NCBI RefSeq assembly: GCF_001613505.1
Contig: NZ_BDCM01000012.1
Location: 558,001 to 622,000, forward strand
Direction: 5' to 3'
DNA from: Nocardia mikamii NBRC 108933
GTDB lineage: Bacteria > Actinomycetota > Actinomycetes > Mycobacteriales > Mycobacteriaceae
Length of the DNA stretch: 64,000 bases
In this document: positions 42,483-50,464 of the stretch, piece after piece
Numbering within the stretch: position 1 is the first letter of the stretch
How the letters are laid out: every line of letters starts with the position of its first letter
Position numbers and translations under genes: made by a program
The notes under the pieces: generated by a model
Told to the model about the DNA's origin: nothing
The model's input: only the letters and a program-made list of their open reading frames with translations
The model's database searches: none

Positions 42483-43018
42483 CCGAGCAGGAAGTCGTCG
42501 TCGACCGCGCCGGACTCTGGGACGCCGAGGAATTGAGCGACGTCGCCACCGCGACGTTTCCCCTGGCCTGCCCGCCGGAGCTGACCGAGGAGAACATCGA
42601 CACCTTCATCGCCGAGGTGCTGTCCGACGAGCGCTTCGGCGACTATCTGAGCGATCCGCAGCGGATCGTGCTCAAGGCCGTCCTCGGCGGCGACATCGTG
42701 GGCTACGCCATGCTCATCTCCGGCGAACCGGTCGATCCCGCCGTCGCCGCCCTGATCGAAGCCCGCCCCGCGCTCGAGATCAGCAAGATGTACGTGATGC
42801 CCGGCCATCACGGCAAGGGCGTCTCGACCGCTCTGATGAACGCGGCGGTGGATTACGCCCGCCGTGGCGGATATCCGGTGATCTGGCTCGGTGTGAACCA
42901 GCGCAACGAGCGGGCCCAGCGCTTCTACGGCAAGCACGGCTTCCGCCGGATCGGCACCAAGACCTTCACCGTCGGCGACCAGTTGTGCCACGACTTCGTG
43001 ATGCAGCGAGAGTTGTGA
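42479..43018 (+). CDS. GNAT-family N-acetyltransferase
   Basis: 179 residues. The acetyl-CoA site is visible as EISKMYVMPGHHGKGVSTAL, where HHGKG matches the Q/RxxGxG/A loop, followed by VIWLGVNQRNERAQRFYGKHGF, the closing motif. It transfers an acetyl group to an amine of a small molecule or protein. Coupled by a four-base overlap to the MFS gene. No sign of which acceptor it uses. Confidence 0.88.
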   Translation: MTEQEVVVDRAGLWDAEELSDVATATFPLACPPELTEENIDTFIAEVLSDERFGDYLSDPQRIVLKAVLGGDIVGYAMLISGEPVDPAVAALIEARPALEISKMYVMPGHHGKGVSTALMNAAVDYARRGGYPVIWLGVNQRNERAQRFYGKHGFRRIGTKTFTVGDQLCHDFVMQREL

Positions 43019-43066
43019 ATCCGGCTGTCCCGCAACCGAATTTGATTCGCGTGCCGAAATCTCCGG

Positions 43067-43873
43067 TCAGGACAGCAGTTTCGCCTTCAATGTCGCGACA
43101 TCGCCGTCGGTCAGCTTCAATCCGTCGTGCACATAGTTGTCGAAACTGCCGTAGCTCTGATCCACCTGATCGAAGGCGGAATCCAGCGCCGACTGCACGA
43201 CCCCGTTGACCGCGTCGCCCGCAGCGGCGTCGCGGTAGTAGTTCGACAGCAGGAAGTCGTAGTTCACGGTGTCACGATCGACGCCGAGGATCGTCAGCAG
43301 CACGGCGGCAGTCCAGCCGGTGCGATCCTTACCGGCCGAGCAGTGGAACAACACCGGACCATCGCTGCCGGCGATGTCGTGCAGGACTCCGGCGAACGCC
43401 TCGCTCGCACCGGGGGCCGTGATGAACGCGCGGTACAGGTCGCTGCCGGCGCTCAGCGTCGACGCCACGACCTGCGGCGGCGCTTGGCCGATCACATCGC
43501 GGATGTTCAGCGCCGCCCCCACCGGCACCCGGTCCGGACCCAGCGCGCGCTCGTAGCTCGTACGCAGATCGTCGACGACCCGCAGCCCGCGCGCGGACAG
43601 CGCGGCGGAATCCGCGTCGGACAGTTTGCTCAGGTCGGCGGTACGCAACACCAGGCCGGTCCGGACGACGCGGCCGTCGGTGGTGCGGTATCCGCCGATA
43701 TCGCGGGCATTCTGCACACTCGCCAGATGCAGTGACCGCTTCTCGGTGTTCACCGAGACCGACGAGGGGACCGCGGGCGGGTCGGCGGCGACCGCAACAC
43801 CGAATGCCGGACCGGTCGCGATCAGGGCGCCGGCGGCGACGGTGGCGGCGAGGCGAATCGAACGATGGGCCAT
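43067..43873 (-). CDS. Exported tyrosine/serine phosphatase, PtpB-like
   Basis: 268 residues. A signal peptide (LAATVAAGALIATGPAFGVA) ends near residue 30. The P-loop HCSAGKDRTG holds catalytic Cys178 and Arg184, and NARDIGGYRT marks the MptpB/Y-phosphatase 3 family, which acts on phosphotyrosine, phosphoserine or phosphoinositides. It should work outside the membrane. It stands alone on the minus strand, 79 bases from the zapE-like gene's stop at 43953. M. tuberculosis PtpB lacks such a clear signal peptide as I recall, so the export route differs. Confidence 0.88.
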   Translation of the reverse strand: MAHRSIRLAATVAAGALIATGPAFGVAVAADPPAVPSSVSVNTEKRSLHLASVQNARDIGGYRTTDGRVVRTGLVLRTADLSKLSDADSAALSARGLRVVDDLRTSYERALGPDRVPVGAALNIRDVIGQAPPQVVASTLSAGSDLYRAFITAPGASEAFAGVLHDIAGSDGPVLFHCSAGKDRTGWTAAVLLTILGVDRDTVNYDFLLSNYYRDAAAGDAVNGVVQSALDSAFDQVDQSYGSFDNYVHDGLKLTDGDVATLKAKLLS

Positions 43874-43952
43874 GTCAGCTCCGTTCAGAGGGAAACTGGA
43901 CAGTCGTCCATGGGGAAATTCGCCTCCCGACAGTACGCCGTACGAACCGGGC

Positions 43953-44972
43953 TCAGCCCGCCGGGACCTCGAATCGCGACAGCGCCAGCAGGCGCGAGAT
44001 CGCGCGCAGGTACTTCTTGCGGTAGCCGCCGCCGAGCATCTCCTCGGAAAAGATTTTGTCCAGCGGCGCGCCCGACACGGTGACCGGCGTGCCGGCGTCG
44101 TAGAGCCGGTCGGCCAGCACCACCATCCGCAGCGCCACCGCCTGATCGGTGATGGTGTGCACCGCCGAGATATAGACCGACGACACCCCGGCGATCAGCG
44201 AACCGTACTTCGACGGATGCAGCGTGCTCAGGTGGGCGAGCAGCGCGTCGAAGTCGTCGAGCGTGGAATTCGGTGTGGCCGCGGCCTTTTCGGACAGCAG
44301 CCCCGGATCGGTCGGCTCCGGCGCGGGCGGCAGATCCCGGTGTCGGTAGTCCGGACCGTCGACGCGGACGGCGTCGAACAGCGAACCCAGCTTGCGGATC
44401 TCGCGCAGGAAGTCCTGGGCGGCGAACCGGCCCTCGCCCAGCTGATCGGGCAGCGTGTTCGACGTCGCCGCCACCGACACGCCACGGGCGGTCAATTCGG
44501 TGAGCAGTCGCGACACGAGCATCGTGTCGCCCGGATCGTCGAGTTCGAATTCGTCGATGCACAGCACGCTGTTGCCGCCCAGGCGTTCCACCGCGTTCGT
44601 GAAGCCCAGCGCGCCCACCAGATTGGTGACCTCGCCGAAGGTTCCGAACGACTTCGGACCGGGCGAAGCATGGAAGATCGAGGCCAGCAGGTGCGTCTTG
44701 CCGACGCCGAATCCGCCGTCGAGATACAGCCCGGCGCCGTCGACCTGCTTCTTCTTCCCGAACAGGGATTTCTTACCGGCGGCCGCGTGGATCTTGCCGA
44801 CCCGCGCGGAGAAATCCTCGGCCGCGCGCACGGCGGCGGCCTGGCTCGGCTCCTTGGGGTCGGGAATGTAGGAGGCAAAACTCACCTCGTCGAAGGTGGG
44901 CGGGGGCACCATCTGGGCGATGAGTTGATCGGCCGGAACCTCCGGATGACGATCGACGAGGCGTTGTTGCAC
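43953..44972 (-). CDS. zapE: AFG1/ZapE-family ATPase
   Basis: 339 residues. Walker A is GGFGVGKT at 86-93, Walker B is CIDEFE, and the family strands LYLDGGFGVGKTHLL, TSNTLPDQLGEGRF and the SEEMLGGGY end are present. ZapE binds the division ring in E. coli under stress; LACE1/AFG1 handles mitochondrial proteins. GTG at 44972 appears leaderless, with TACGCT six bases upstream. It is divergent from the RibD-like gene, matching the Rv2670c-Rv2671 pair of M. tuberculosis. Confidence 0.88.
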   Translation of the reverse strand: MQQRLVDRHPEVPADQLIAQMVPPPTFDEVSFASYIPDPKEPSQAAAVRAAEDFSARVGKIHAAAGKKSLFGKKKQVDGAGLYLDGGFGVGKTHLLASIFHASPGPKSFGTFGEVTNLVGALGFTNAVERLGGNSVLCIDEFELDDPGDTMLVSRLLTELTARGVSVAATSNTLPDQLGEGRFAAQDFLREIRKLGSLFDAVRVDGPDYRHRDLPPAPEPTDPGLLSEKAAATPNSTLDDFDALLAHLSTLHPSKYGSLIAGVSSVYISAVHTITDQAVALRMVVLADRLYDAGTPVTVSGAPLDKIFSEEMLGGGYRKKYLRAISRLLALSRFEVPAG

Positions 44973-44978
44973 GCTCGT

Positions 44979-44984
44979 AGCGTA
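44979..44984 (-). promoter_or_regulatory. -10 of a leaderless zapE promoter
   Basis: On the minus strand TACGCT ends six bases before the GTG at 44972; no ribosome binding site is present. Confidence 0.5.
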
Positions 44985-45007
44985 CTGACGTGGTGTGATC
45001 GGACCTT

Positions 45008-45799
45008 ATGCAGCGTGTCCCCGATGCGATCCAGTTCACAGCACTGACCACCGACGGTGCCGGCGAGATCACCGACCTGGTTCAGCTCTACACCTATCCG
45101 GCGGCCCTGGAGCGGCCGTGGATCCGGGTCAACTTCATCGCCAGCCTCGACGGCGCGGTCACCGTCGACGACCGCTCCGGCGCCCTGGGCCGGCCCGCCG
45201 ACGCCACCGTCTTCGCCATCCTGCGCGATCTGGCCGACGTGATCGTGGTCGGCGCCGGAACCGCGCGCGTGGAGAACTACGGCGGTGCGCGCACCGACTC
45301 CCGGCGCCGGATGCGCTTGCATCATCACGGGCTGGGCGGCGCGCGCGACGGTGCGCCGCCGCCGATCGCGGTCGTGACCGCCAGCGCGGCGCTGGATCCG
45401 GCGAGCCGGCTGTTCACCGACACCCAGCGCCCGCCGATGATCCTCACCACCGCCGCGGCCGACGGCGAACGCAAACACCTGCTCGCCGAGACCGGCGCCG
45501 AGGTGATCGAGGCCGGGCAGAGCACCGTCACCGCCGCCGACATCCGCCGGGTGCTCGGCGAGCGCGGACTGCTGCGGGTGCTGTGCGAGGGCGGGCCGTC
45601 GCTGTTCGGTGAACTGATCGGCGCGAGCGCGGTCGACGAGTTGTGCCTGACCGTCTCGCCGCTGCTGGTCGGCGGTACGGCGGGCCGAATCGCGGTGTCG
45701 CCCACCGCCTTGCCGACCCCGATGAGCCTGCGCCACGCGCTGATCGACGACGACGGCACGGTGCTGACGCGGTGGGAACGCAGCCGCACCCGAGGCTGA
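45008..45799 (+). CDS. RibD-like pyrimidine reductase
   Basis: 263 residues with the RibD C-terminal (dihydrofolate-reductase-like) fold: VNFIASLDGAVTVDDRSGAL, VIVVGAGTARVENYG, LCEGGPSLFGELI. The deaminase half of full RibD is absent. In M. tuberculosis the matching gene Rv2671 can act as a reductase of riboflavin precursors and, when overexpressed, in place of dihydrofolate reductase. Probably leaderless or with a very short leader at 45008. Divergent from zapE and followed by the hydrolase-like lipoprotein gene. Confidence 0.88.
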   Translation: MQRVPDAIQFTALTTDGAGEITDLVQLYTYPAALERPWIRVNFIASLDGAVTVDDRSGALGRPADATVFAILRDLADVIVVGAGTARVENYGGARTDSRRRMRLHHHGLGGARDGAPPPIAVVTASAALDPASRLFTDTQRPPMILTTAAADGERKHLLAETGAEVIEAGQSTVTAADIRRVLGERGLLRVLCEGGPSLFGELIGASAVDELCLTVSPLLVGGTAGRIAVSPTALPTPMSLRHALIDDDGTVLTRWERSRTRG

Positions 45800-45818
45800 A
45801 ACGGCGCACCGGACCTGG

Positions 45819-45824
45819 CAGGCT
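45819..45824 (+). promoter_or_regulatory. -10 of a leaderless promoter for the hydrolase-like lipoprotein
   Basis: CAGGCT lies seven bases before the ATG at 45832, with no ribosome binding site between. Confidence 0.45.
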
Positions 45825-45831
45825 GTAGCGC

Positions 45832-47397
45832 ATGCGTTGGACTCGCGCCGCTCTGCTGGCATCGTCGCTGACGATTCTGCTGACCACCGCCTGTGGTGCC
45901 GGGCCGTCGCAGCGGCCGGGCGTCGCGGTGGAACAGCCGCACGGCGGCTCGGGTCCGGCCCCCAGCACCAGCGCCGCGCCGGCGCCGCCACCGCAGGCAC
46001 AGGTCCCCAAAACCGATCTCGCCTGGCACGATTGCGCGGCACCCACCTTCGCCCTCCTGGGGACCGGGGCTCCACCGGCCGGAGTCGAACTCGATTGCGC
46101 GGAGTTCTCGGCGCCGATCGATTCCGGTGGCACCGTCCTGGGCACCTTCCGGATCGCCGCGGTCCGCGCGCGCACACCGCAGACGCCCGCCGACGCCGCG
46201 CCGCTGGTGGTGACCTCCGGCGGTGACCGTTCCTCCACCGCGACCGTCGCGGGCCTGGTGTCCGGACCGGGTGCGGCGATTCTGGCGAGCCGGCCGGTGG
46301 TGGGGGTGGACCGGCGCGGCATCGGCAGCTCACAGCCCATCGACTGCCTGCCCGACGACACCCGGCAGGGACTGGCCGACAACGCACAGTTCGCGCCCGG
46401 CGGCGGCGACCGGGTGGACGCGGTGGCGACACTGAGCCAGAACGCCACCATCGCCTGCCAGGACTTCCTGCAGCCCTATCAGGGCACCTTCGACGCCCCG
46501 CACGCCGCCGACGACATCGAACAGCTGCGCAAGCAGTGGCAGGTCGACCACATCGATCTACTGGGCACCGGGAACGGCACGCGGGTGGCGCTGAGTTACG
46601 CCGCCAAATTCGGTGACCGGCTGGCCCGGCTGGTGCTCGATTCGCCGGAACCGGCGAACACCGACGCGGTGACCCGGACCGAACAGCAGATCAAGGGCGC
46701 GGAAGCGGCGCTGACCGGGTTCGCCCGCCGCTGCGCCGATCTCCGATGCTCGCTCGGCGCGGATCCGCGCGCCGCGATCACCGATCTGATCAACCGGGCG
46801 GGAGCGGGACAACTCGGCACAGTCTCGGCCTCGGCGCTGACCACCACGATCACCGCGTTCCTCGGCGATCCGCGCGCGGATCAGGCCGCGCACACCAGCG
46901 AACTCGCCGACGCGCTGTCGGCGGCCGGACGCGGCGATCAGGGAGCTTTGCAGGCTCTGGTCACCCGGGAGGCGGCAGCGGTGGGAGCCGACGGACAGTT
47001 CGTCTCCCGGTGTAGCGACGACCAGCAGCCCGCCACCCCCGACCGCGCCAAGCAGCTCGAAATCGACTGGGCCGCCAAATATCCCGCCTTCGGTAAGACC
47101 GCGGCGGCCGGGCTGATGGAATGTTCGGCGTGGCCCGTGGCGCAGGCGCCGCGACTGCCGGACAAATTCACGCTGCCCGTGCTGGTGCTGGGCACGACCG
47201 CCGATCCCGTCGTCGGCGGGGACGGGCGGTCCTCGGTCACCGGCGCGCTGGGTGCGGCCGGTGCACGCACGTCCACCGTGCAGTGGCAGGGCTGGGGGCA
47301 TCCGGTGTTCACCCATTCGGGCTGCGCGCAGCAGAACATCGTCGGCTACCTGAAGGACGGCACGCTGCCCGCCGACGGCACCGCCTGCCCGGCCTGA
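45832..47397 (+). CDS. Alpha/beta-hydrolase-fold lipoprotein with Gly at the nucleophile position
   Basis: 521 residues. The N-terminus is a signal with a lipobox-like end (SLTILLTTAC), so the mature protein is probably lipid-anchored outside the membrane. The fold resembles tripeptidyl-aminopeptidase-like hydrolases: DRRGIGSSQPIDC, VDHIDLLGTGNGTRVALSYA, an acid in GTTADPVV and His in GWGHPV. At the nucleophile elbow GxSxG it reads GTGNG, with Gly247 where Ser is expected. It matches Rv2672 of M. tuberculosis by position. It may bind peptides rather than cut them, or use another residue. Confidence 0.83.
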   Translation: MRWTRAALLASSLTILLTTACGAGPSQRPGVAVEQPHGGSGPAPSTSAAPAPPPQAQVPKTDLAWHDCAAPTFALLGTGAPPAGVELDCAEFSAPIDSGGTVLGTFRIAAVRARTPQTPADAAPLVVTSGGDRSSTATVAGLVSGPGAAILASRPVVGVDRRGIGSSQPIDCLPDDTRQGLADNAQFAPGGGDRVDAVATLSQNATIACQDFLQPYQGTFDAPHAADDIEQLRKQWQVDHIDLLGTGNGTRVALSYAAKFGDRLARLVLDSPEPANTDAVTRTEQQIKGAEAALTGFARRCADLRCSLGADPRAAITDLINRAGAGQLGTVSASALTTTITAFLGDPRADQAAHTSELADALSAAGRGDQGALQALVTREAAAVGADGQFVSRCSDDQQPATPDRAKQLEIDWAAKYPAFGKTAAAGLMECSAWPVAQAPRLPDKFTLPVLVLGTTADPVVGGDGRSSVTGALGAAGARTSTVQWQGWGHPVFTHSGCAQQNIVGYLKDGTLPADGTACPA

Positions 47398-47503
47398 GGT
47401 GATCGTGCGGGGGCGCACGAAGTGGCGCGGCACACACCCGGCGAAAGCGGTCTCCGGCGCGGCCGACGGCGGGTCCGCGCAACCATCGTCCAGGTTTCCG
47501 GTG

Positions 47504-47509
47504 TACCGT
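47504..47509 (+). promoter_or_regulatory. -10 of a leaderless aftC promoter
   Basis: TACCGT lies six bases before the GTG at 47516. This spacing matches other genes in the block and decides the start. Confidence 0.5.
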
Positions 47510-47515
47510 GCCCCA

Positions 47516-48850
47516 GTGTTCCTTCGTCAGCTCGAGCCGCGCACCGCTCGCACCACCGCCGAAGTGTTCAACTTCGCACTGTGGCCGTTTGCGATCCTCA
47601 CAGTGCTGCATCAGGTCATCGTCAAAGGGACCAACTTCTCCATCACCGACGATTTCGCGCCGGTCTACAAGGCCTCGCTGGCCTTCCTCAACGGACGCGC
47701 CATCTACGGCGAGAACTTCGACCTGGTCGACCCGCACTACCTGTACCCGCCCAGCGGCACCCTGCTGATCGCGCCGCTGGCGCTGATCGACCCGGAGAAA
47801 TCGCGCTGGTGCTTCATCGCGCTCAACGCGGTGGCGATCATCCTGGCCTGGTATCTGCTGCTGCGGCTGTTCAAGTATTCGACGAGATCGGTGGCCGCGC
47901 CGCTGCTGCTGTTGCTGATGTTCGCCTCCGAAACCGTCATGAACACACTGGGTTTCGGCAATGTCAACGGCTGCCTGCTGCTGGGCGAGGTGCTGTTCAT
48001 CCATTTGCTGTTGCAGCGGCGCGACCTGCTGGCCGGACTGGTCATGGGACTCACGATCGCGGTCAAGCCGACGCTGGCCCCGATGCTCCTGATACCGCTG
48101 GCACGTCGCCAGTGGCAGGTCTTCATCACCGCACTCGGCGTGCCCGCGGTGCTGATGGCGGTCGCGTGGCCGCTGACCAAGGATCCGATGGACTTCGTCC
48201 ACCGCACGCTGCCCTATCTGCTCAAATCGCGCGACTACTTCAACAGCGCGATCGTGGGCAATGCCGAGTACTACGGACTGCCGGTGTGGCTCACCTGGAG
48301 TATGCGCATCGTGCTCGGTGTGCTGGTGCTGATCTCGCTGTGGCTGCTGTACCGGTACTGCCTCGACGACGAGCTGTTCTTCGCCTGTACCACCGCCGGC
48401 ATCATTCTGATCGCGTCCTGGCTGCTGTCGGGTCTGGGACAGCAGTACTACTCGATGATGCTGTTCCCGTTCCTGATGACCGTGGTGCTGCGTAATTCCG
48501 TGCTGCGGAACTGGCCGGCCTGGCTGGCGATCTTCGGGTTCATGACCTACGACAAATGGTTGCTCGACCACTGGCAGAGCACCGGGCGCGCGTTCGAGTA
48601 CCTGCGAGTCACCTTCGGCTGGGCGCTGTTGCTGATCGTGACGTTCTGCGTCCTCGGCGACCGGTACCTCACGGCGCGGCGCGAGGGCCGGCTGGATTCG
48701 GGCATCGAGCCGGCGTTCCTGCTGCCGGAGGCGACCACGACTCCCGCCGCTCCCGCCGAGCCGGCGCCGCGGATCGAGCGCCACGAACCGGTGCCCGATG
48801 ACGAGACGCTGGATCCGGCGCCTCAGTCCGAGGCGGGCGCACTGCGCTGA
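47516..48850 (+). CDS. aftC: Arabinogalactan alpha-(1->3)-arabinofuranosyltransferase
   Basis: 444 residues with about ten membrane segments. The GT-C signature is TDDFAPVYKASLAFLNGRAIYG with two acids after the first segment, then DPHYLYPPSGTLLIAPL, RDYFNSAIVGN and SGLGQQYYSMMLFPFLMTVV. AftC adds the branching arabinose to cell-wall arabinogalactan, using decaprenyl-phosphoryl arabinose outside the membrane. GTG at 47516 fits a leaderless promoter; the frame is open upstream to 47399. Position matches Rv2673. Its presence confirms a mycolata-type envelope. Confidence 0.9.
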   Translation: MFLRQLEPRTARTTAEVFNFALWPFAILTVLHQVIVKGTNFSITDDFAPVYKASLAFLNGRAIYGENFDLVDPHYLYPPSGTLLIAPLALIDPEKSRWCFIALNAVAIILAWYLLLRLFKYSTRSVAAPLLLLLMFASETVMNTLGFGNVNGCLLLGEVLFIHLLLQRRDLLAGLVMGLTIAVKPTLAPMLLIPLARRQWQVFITALGVPAVLMAVAWPLTKDPMDFVHRTLPYLLKSRDYFNSAIVGNAEYYGLPVWLTWSMRIVLGVLVLISLWLLYRYCLDDELFFACTTAGIILIASWLLSGLGQQYYSMMLFPFLMTVVLRNSVLRNWPAWLAIFGFMTYDKWLLDHWQSTGRAFEYLRVTFGWALLLIVTFCVLGDRYLTARREGRLDSGIEPAFLLPEATTTPAAPAEPAPRIERHEPVPDDETLDPAPQSEAGALR

Positions 48851-48895
48851 CCTGCGATGATCCGGCGCGGCCCGGTAGTGGTCGGGCGGCGCCAC

Positions 48896-48901
48896 TAGAC
48901 T
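48896..48901 (+). promoter_or_regulatory. -10 of a leaderless msrB promoter
   Basis: TAGACT lies six bases before the ATG at 48908, with no ribosome binding site. Confidence 0.55.
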
Positions 48902-48907
48902 CGCGTC

Positions 48908-49363
48908 ATGAGCTCACAGGATGGTTCGCCCGCGACCTCATCGCTTCCGGCACCCAAGATCGAGCTGAGTCCGCAGCAATGGCGGGCGCGGCTGACCCCG
49001 CAGGAGTACGCGGTGCTGCGCGAAGCGGGCACCGAACGCGCCTTCACCGGTGAATACACCGATACCGAAACCACGGGAGTCTACAGCTGCCGGGCCTGCG
49101 GCGCGGAATTGTTCCGCAGCACCGAGAAGTTTCATTCGCACTGCGGATGGCCGTCCTTCTTCGATCCGGCCGATTCCGATGCGGTGATTCTGCGGGCCGA
49201 CGATTCGCTGGGGATGCGCCGGGTCGAGGTGTTGTGCGCCAACTGCCACAGCCACCTCGGGCACGTCTTCGAGGGCGAGGGTTATCCGACACCGACCGAC
49301 AAGCGGTATTGCATCAACTCGATCGCGCTGCGCCTGCACCCCTCGGACGACACGGCGGGCTGA
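48908..49363 (+). CDS. msrB: Peptide-methionine (R)-S-oxide reductase
   Basis: 151 residues, the normal single-domain length. Zinc cysteines are in YSCRACG and LCANCHSH; the catalytic Cys is in RYCINS, and HCGWPSF and HLGHVF are fully conserved. It repairs R-methionine sulfoxide in proteins using thioredoxin. Leaderless start at 48908. Convergent with hemQ across a hairpin-rich gap. Matches Rv2674 in position. Confidence 0.95.
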   Translation: MSSQDGSPATSSLPAPKIELSPQQWRARLTPQEYAVLREAGTERAFTGEYTDTETTGVYSCRACGAELFRSTEKFHSHCGWPSFFDPADSDAVILRADDSLGMRRVEVLCANCHSHLGHVFEGEGYPTPTDKRYCINSIALRLHPSDDTAG

Positions 49364-49423
49364 TCGCGACAGATGGAGGGTTCGAGCCCGCCGGGGTTCG
49401 AACCCACTGTCCGAATACCGGAT

Positions 49424-49449
49424 GCGATCCGCCGACCGCTGCGGATCGC
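49424..49449. terminator. Bidirectional hairpin between msrB and hemQ
   Basis: GCGATCCGC (49424-49432) and GCGGATCGC (49441-49449) form a perfect nine-base-pair stem with an eight-base loop. A further inverted repeat, GGGTTCGA/TCGAACCC, lies at 49378-49405. Both fall in the 186-base gap between convergent genes. Confidence 0.6.
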
Positions 49450-49549
49450 GCGCCGAGCAGGCGCGCGACCGAGCTGACGGGAAGACTGTACGGCTCGGCC
49501 GCCTGCCGGGCACGCCCCGAGTTCCGGGGGCACCGGCGGATCTCGCGGC

Positions 49550-50245
49550 TCAGGGCAGGGCGTTCACCAGCTGTTCGACGTCCACGCGCGGGCCGCTGAA
49601 GAACGGAATCTCCTCGCGCACGTGGTTGCGGGCGTCGGTGGCACGCAGATCGCGCATCAGGTCGACGATGCGGTGCAGTTCCGGGGCCTCGAAGGCGAGG
49701 ATCCACTCGTAGTCGCCGAGGGCGAACGAGGCCACCGTATTGGCCCGCACGTCCGGATAGGAGCGGGCCTGCTTGCCGTGGTCGGCGAGCATGCGGCGAC
49801 GCTCCTCGTCGGGCAGCAGGTACCAGTCGTAGGAGCGCACGAACGGGTAGACGCAGATGTAGTTGCCCGGATCCTCCCCGGCCAGAAAGGCCGGGATGTG
49901 GCTCTTGTTGAACTCCGCCGGGCGGTGCAGAGCGGCGTTGCTCCACACCGGCGTGCTCGCACGGCCCAGATCGGTGGTGCGGCGGAAATCGGCGTAGGCC
50001 GCCTGCAGATCCTCGATCCGCTCGGCATGCCACCAGATCATGAAATCGGCGTCGGCGCGCAGGCCCGCCACGTCGTAGAGACCGCGGACCACCACGCCGC
50101 GCTCCTCGAGCGAGTCGAAGAACTCCCGCGCCTGCTTGACCACGGTGTCGCGCTGATCTCCCAGCACTCCGGGTTTGACCTGGAACACCGAGAACATCAG
50201 ATACCGGATGGTCGAATTGAGAGCTTGGTAATCGAGTCGCGCCAT
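49550..50245 (-). CDS. hemQ: Coproheme decarboxylase (HemQ/ChdC)
   Basis: 231 residues of the chlorite-dismutase-like fold. It carries ICVYPFVRSYDWYLLP with the reactive Tyr (about 133) and proximal His (about 156) in MLADHGKQA, plus RPAEFNKSHIPAFLAGE. It turns coproheme into heme b with peroxide, the last step of the coproporphyrin route used by Actinobacteria. ATG at 50245 matches the usual MARLDY start; CACGAT seven bases upstream suggests leaderless transcription. It lies downstream of hemY and hemE on the same strand, but with gaps of 219 and 570 bases, so they are separate units. Confidence 0.95.
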   Translation of the reverse strand: MARLDYQALNSTIRYLMFSVFQVKPGVLGDQRDTVVKQAREFFDSLEERGVVVRGLYDVAGLRADADFMIWWHAERIEDLQAAYADFRRTTDLGRASTPVWSNAALHRPAEFNKSHIPAFLAGEDPGNYICVYPFVRSYDWYLLPDEERRRMLADHGKQARSYPDVRANTVASFALGDYEWILAFEAPELHRIVDLMRDLRATDARNHVREEIPFFSGPRVDVEQLVNALP

Positions 50246-50252
50246 AGCGTCC

Positions 50253-50258
50253 ATCGTG
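50253..50258 (-). promoter_or_regulatory. -10 of a leaderless hemQ promoter
   Basis: On the minus strand CACGAT ends seven bases before the ATG at 50245; no ribosome binding site is present. Confidence 0.45.
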
Positions 50259-50464
50259 CCACTGAGCGCTGTCAGACCGGACGGCCGGACCCCGTGTTCT
50301 GCGGCACGACAACGGTCGTGGGGTCACGCGGATCCGCCGGTCGCCGTCGCACGGAGCACTCGGAACGGGCCGAGCCACCCCGCTGGAACGCGGCGACCGA
50401 ACGAGCGGCGGAGCGGCGGCGAGTCTGGTGCCGGCCCCCGTCCGCCCGTGCAAGCAACGCGCTC

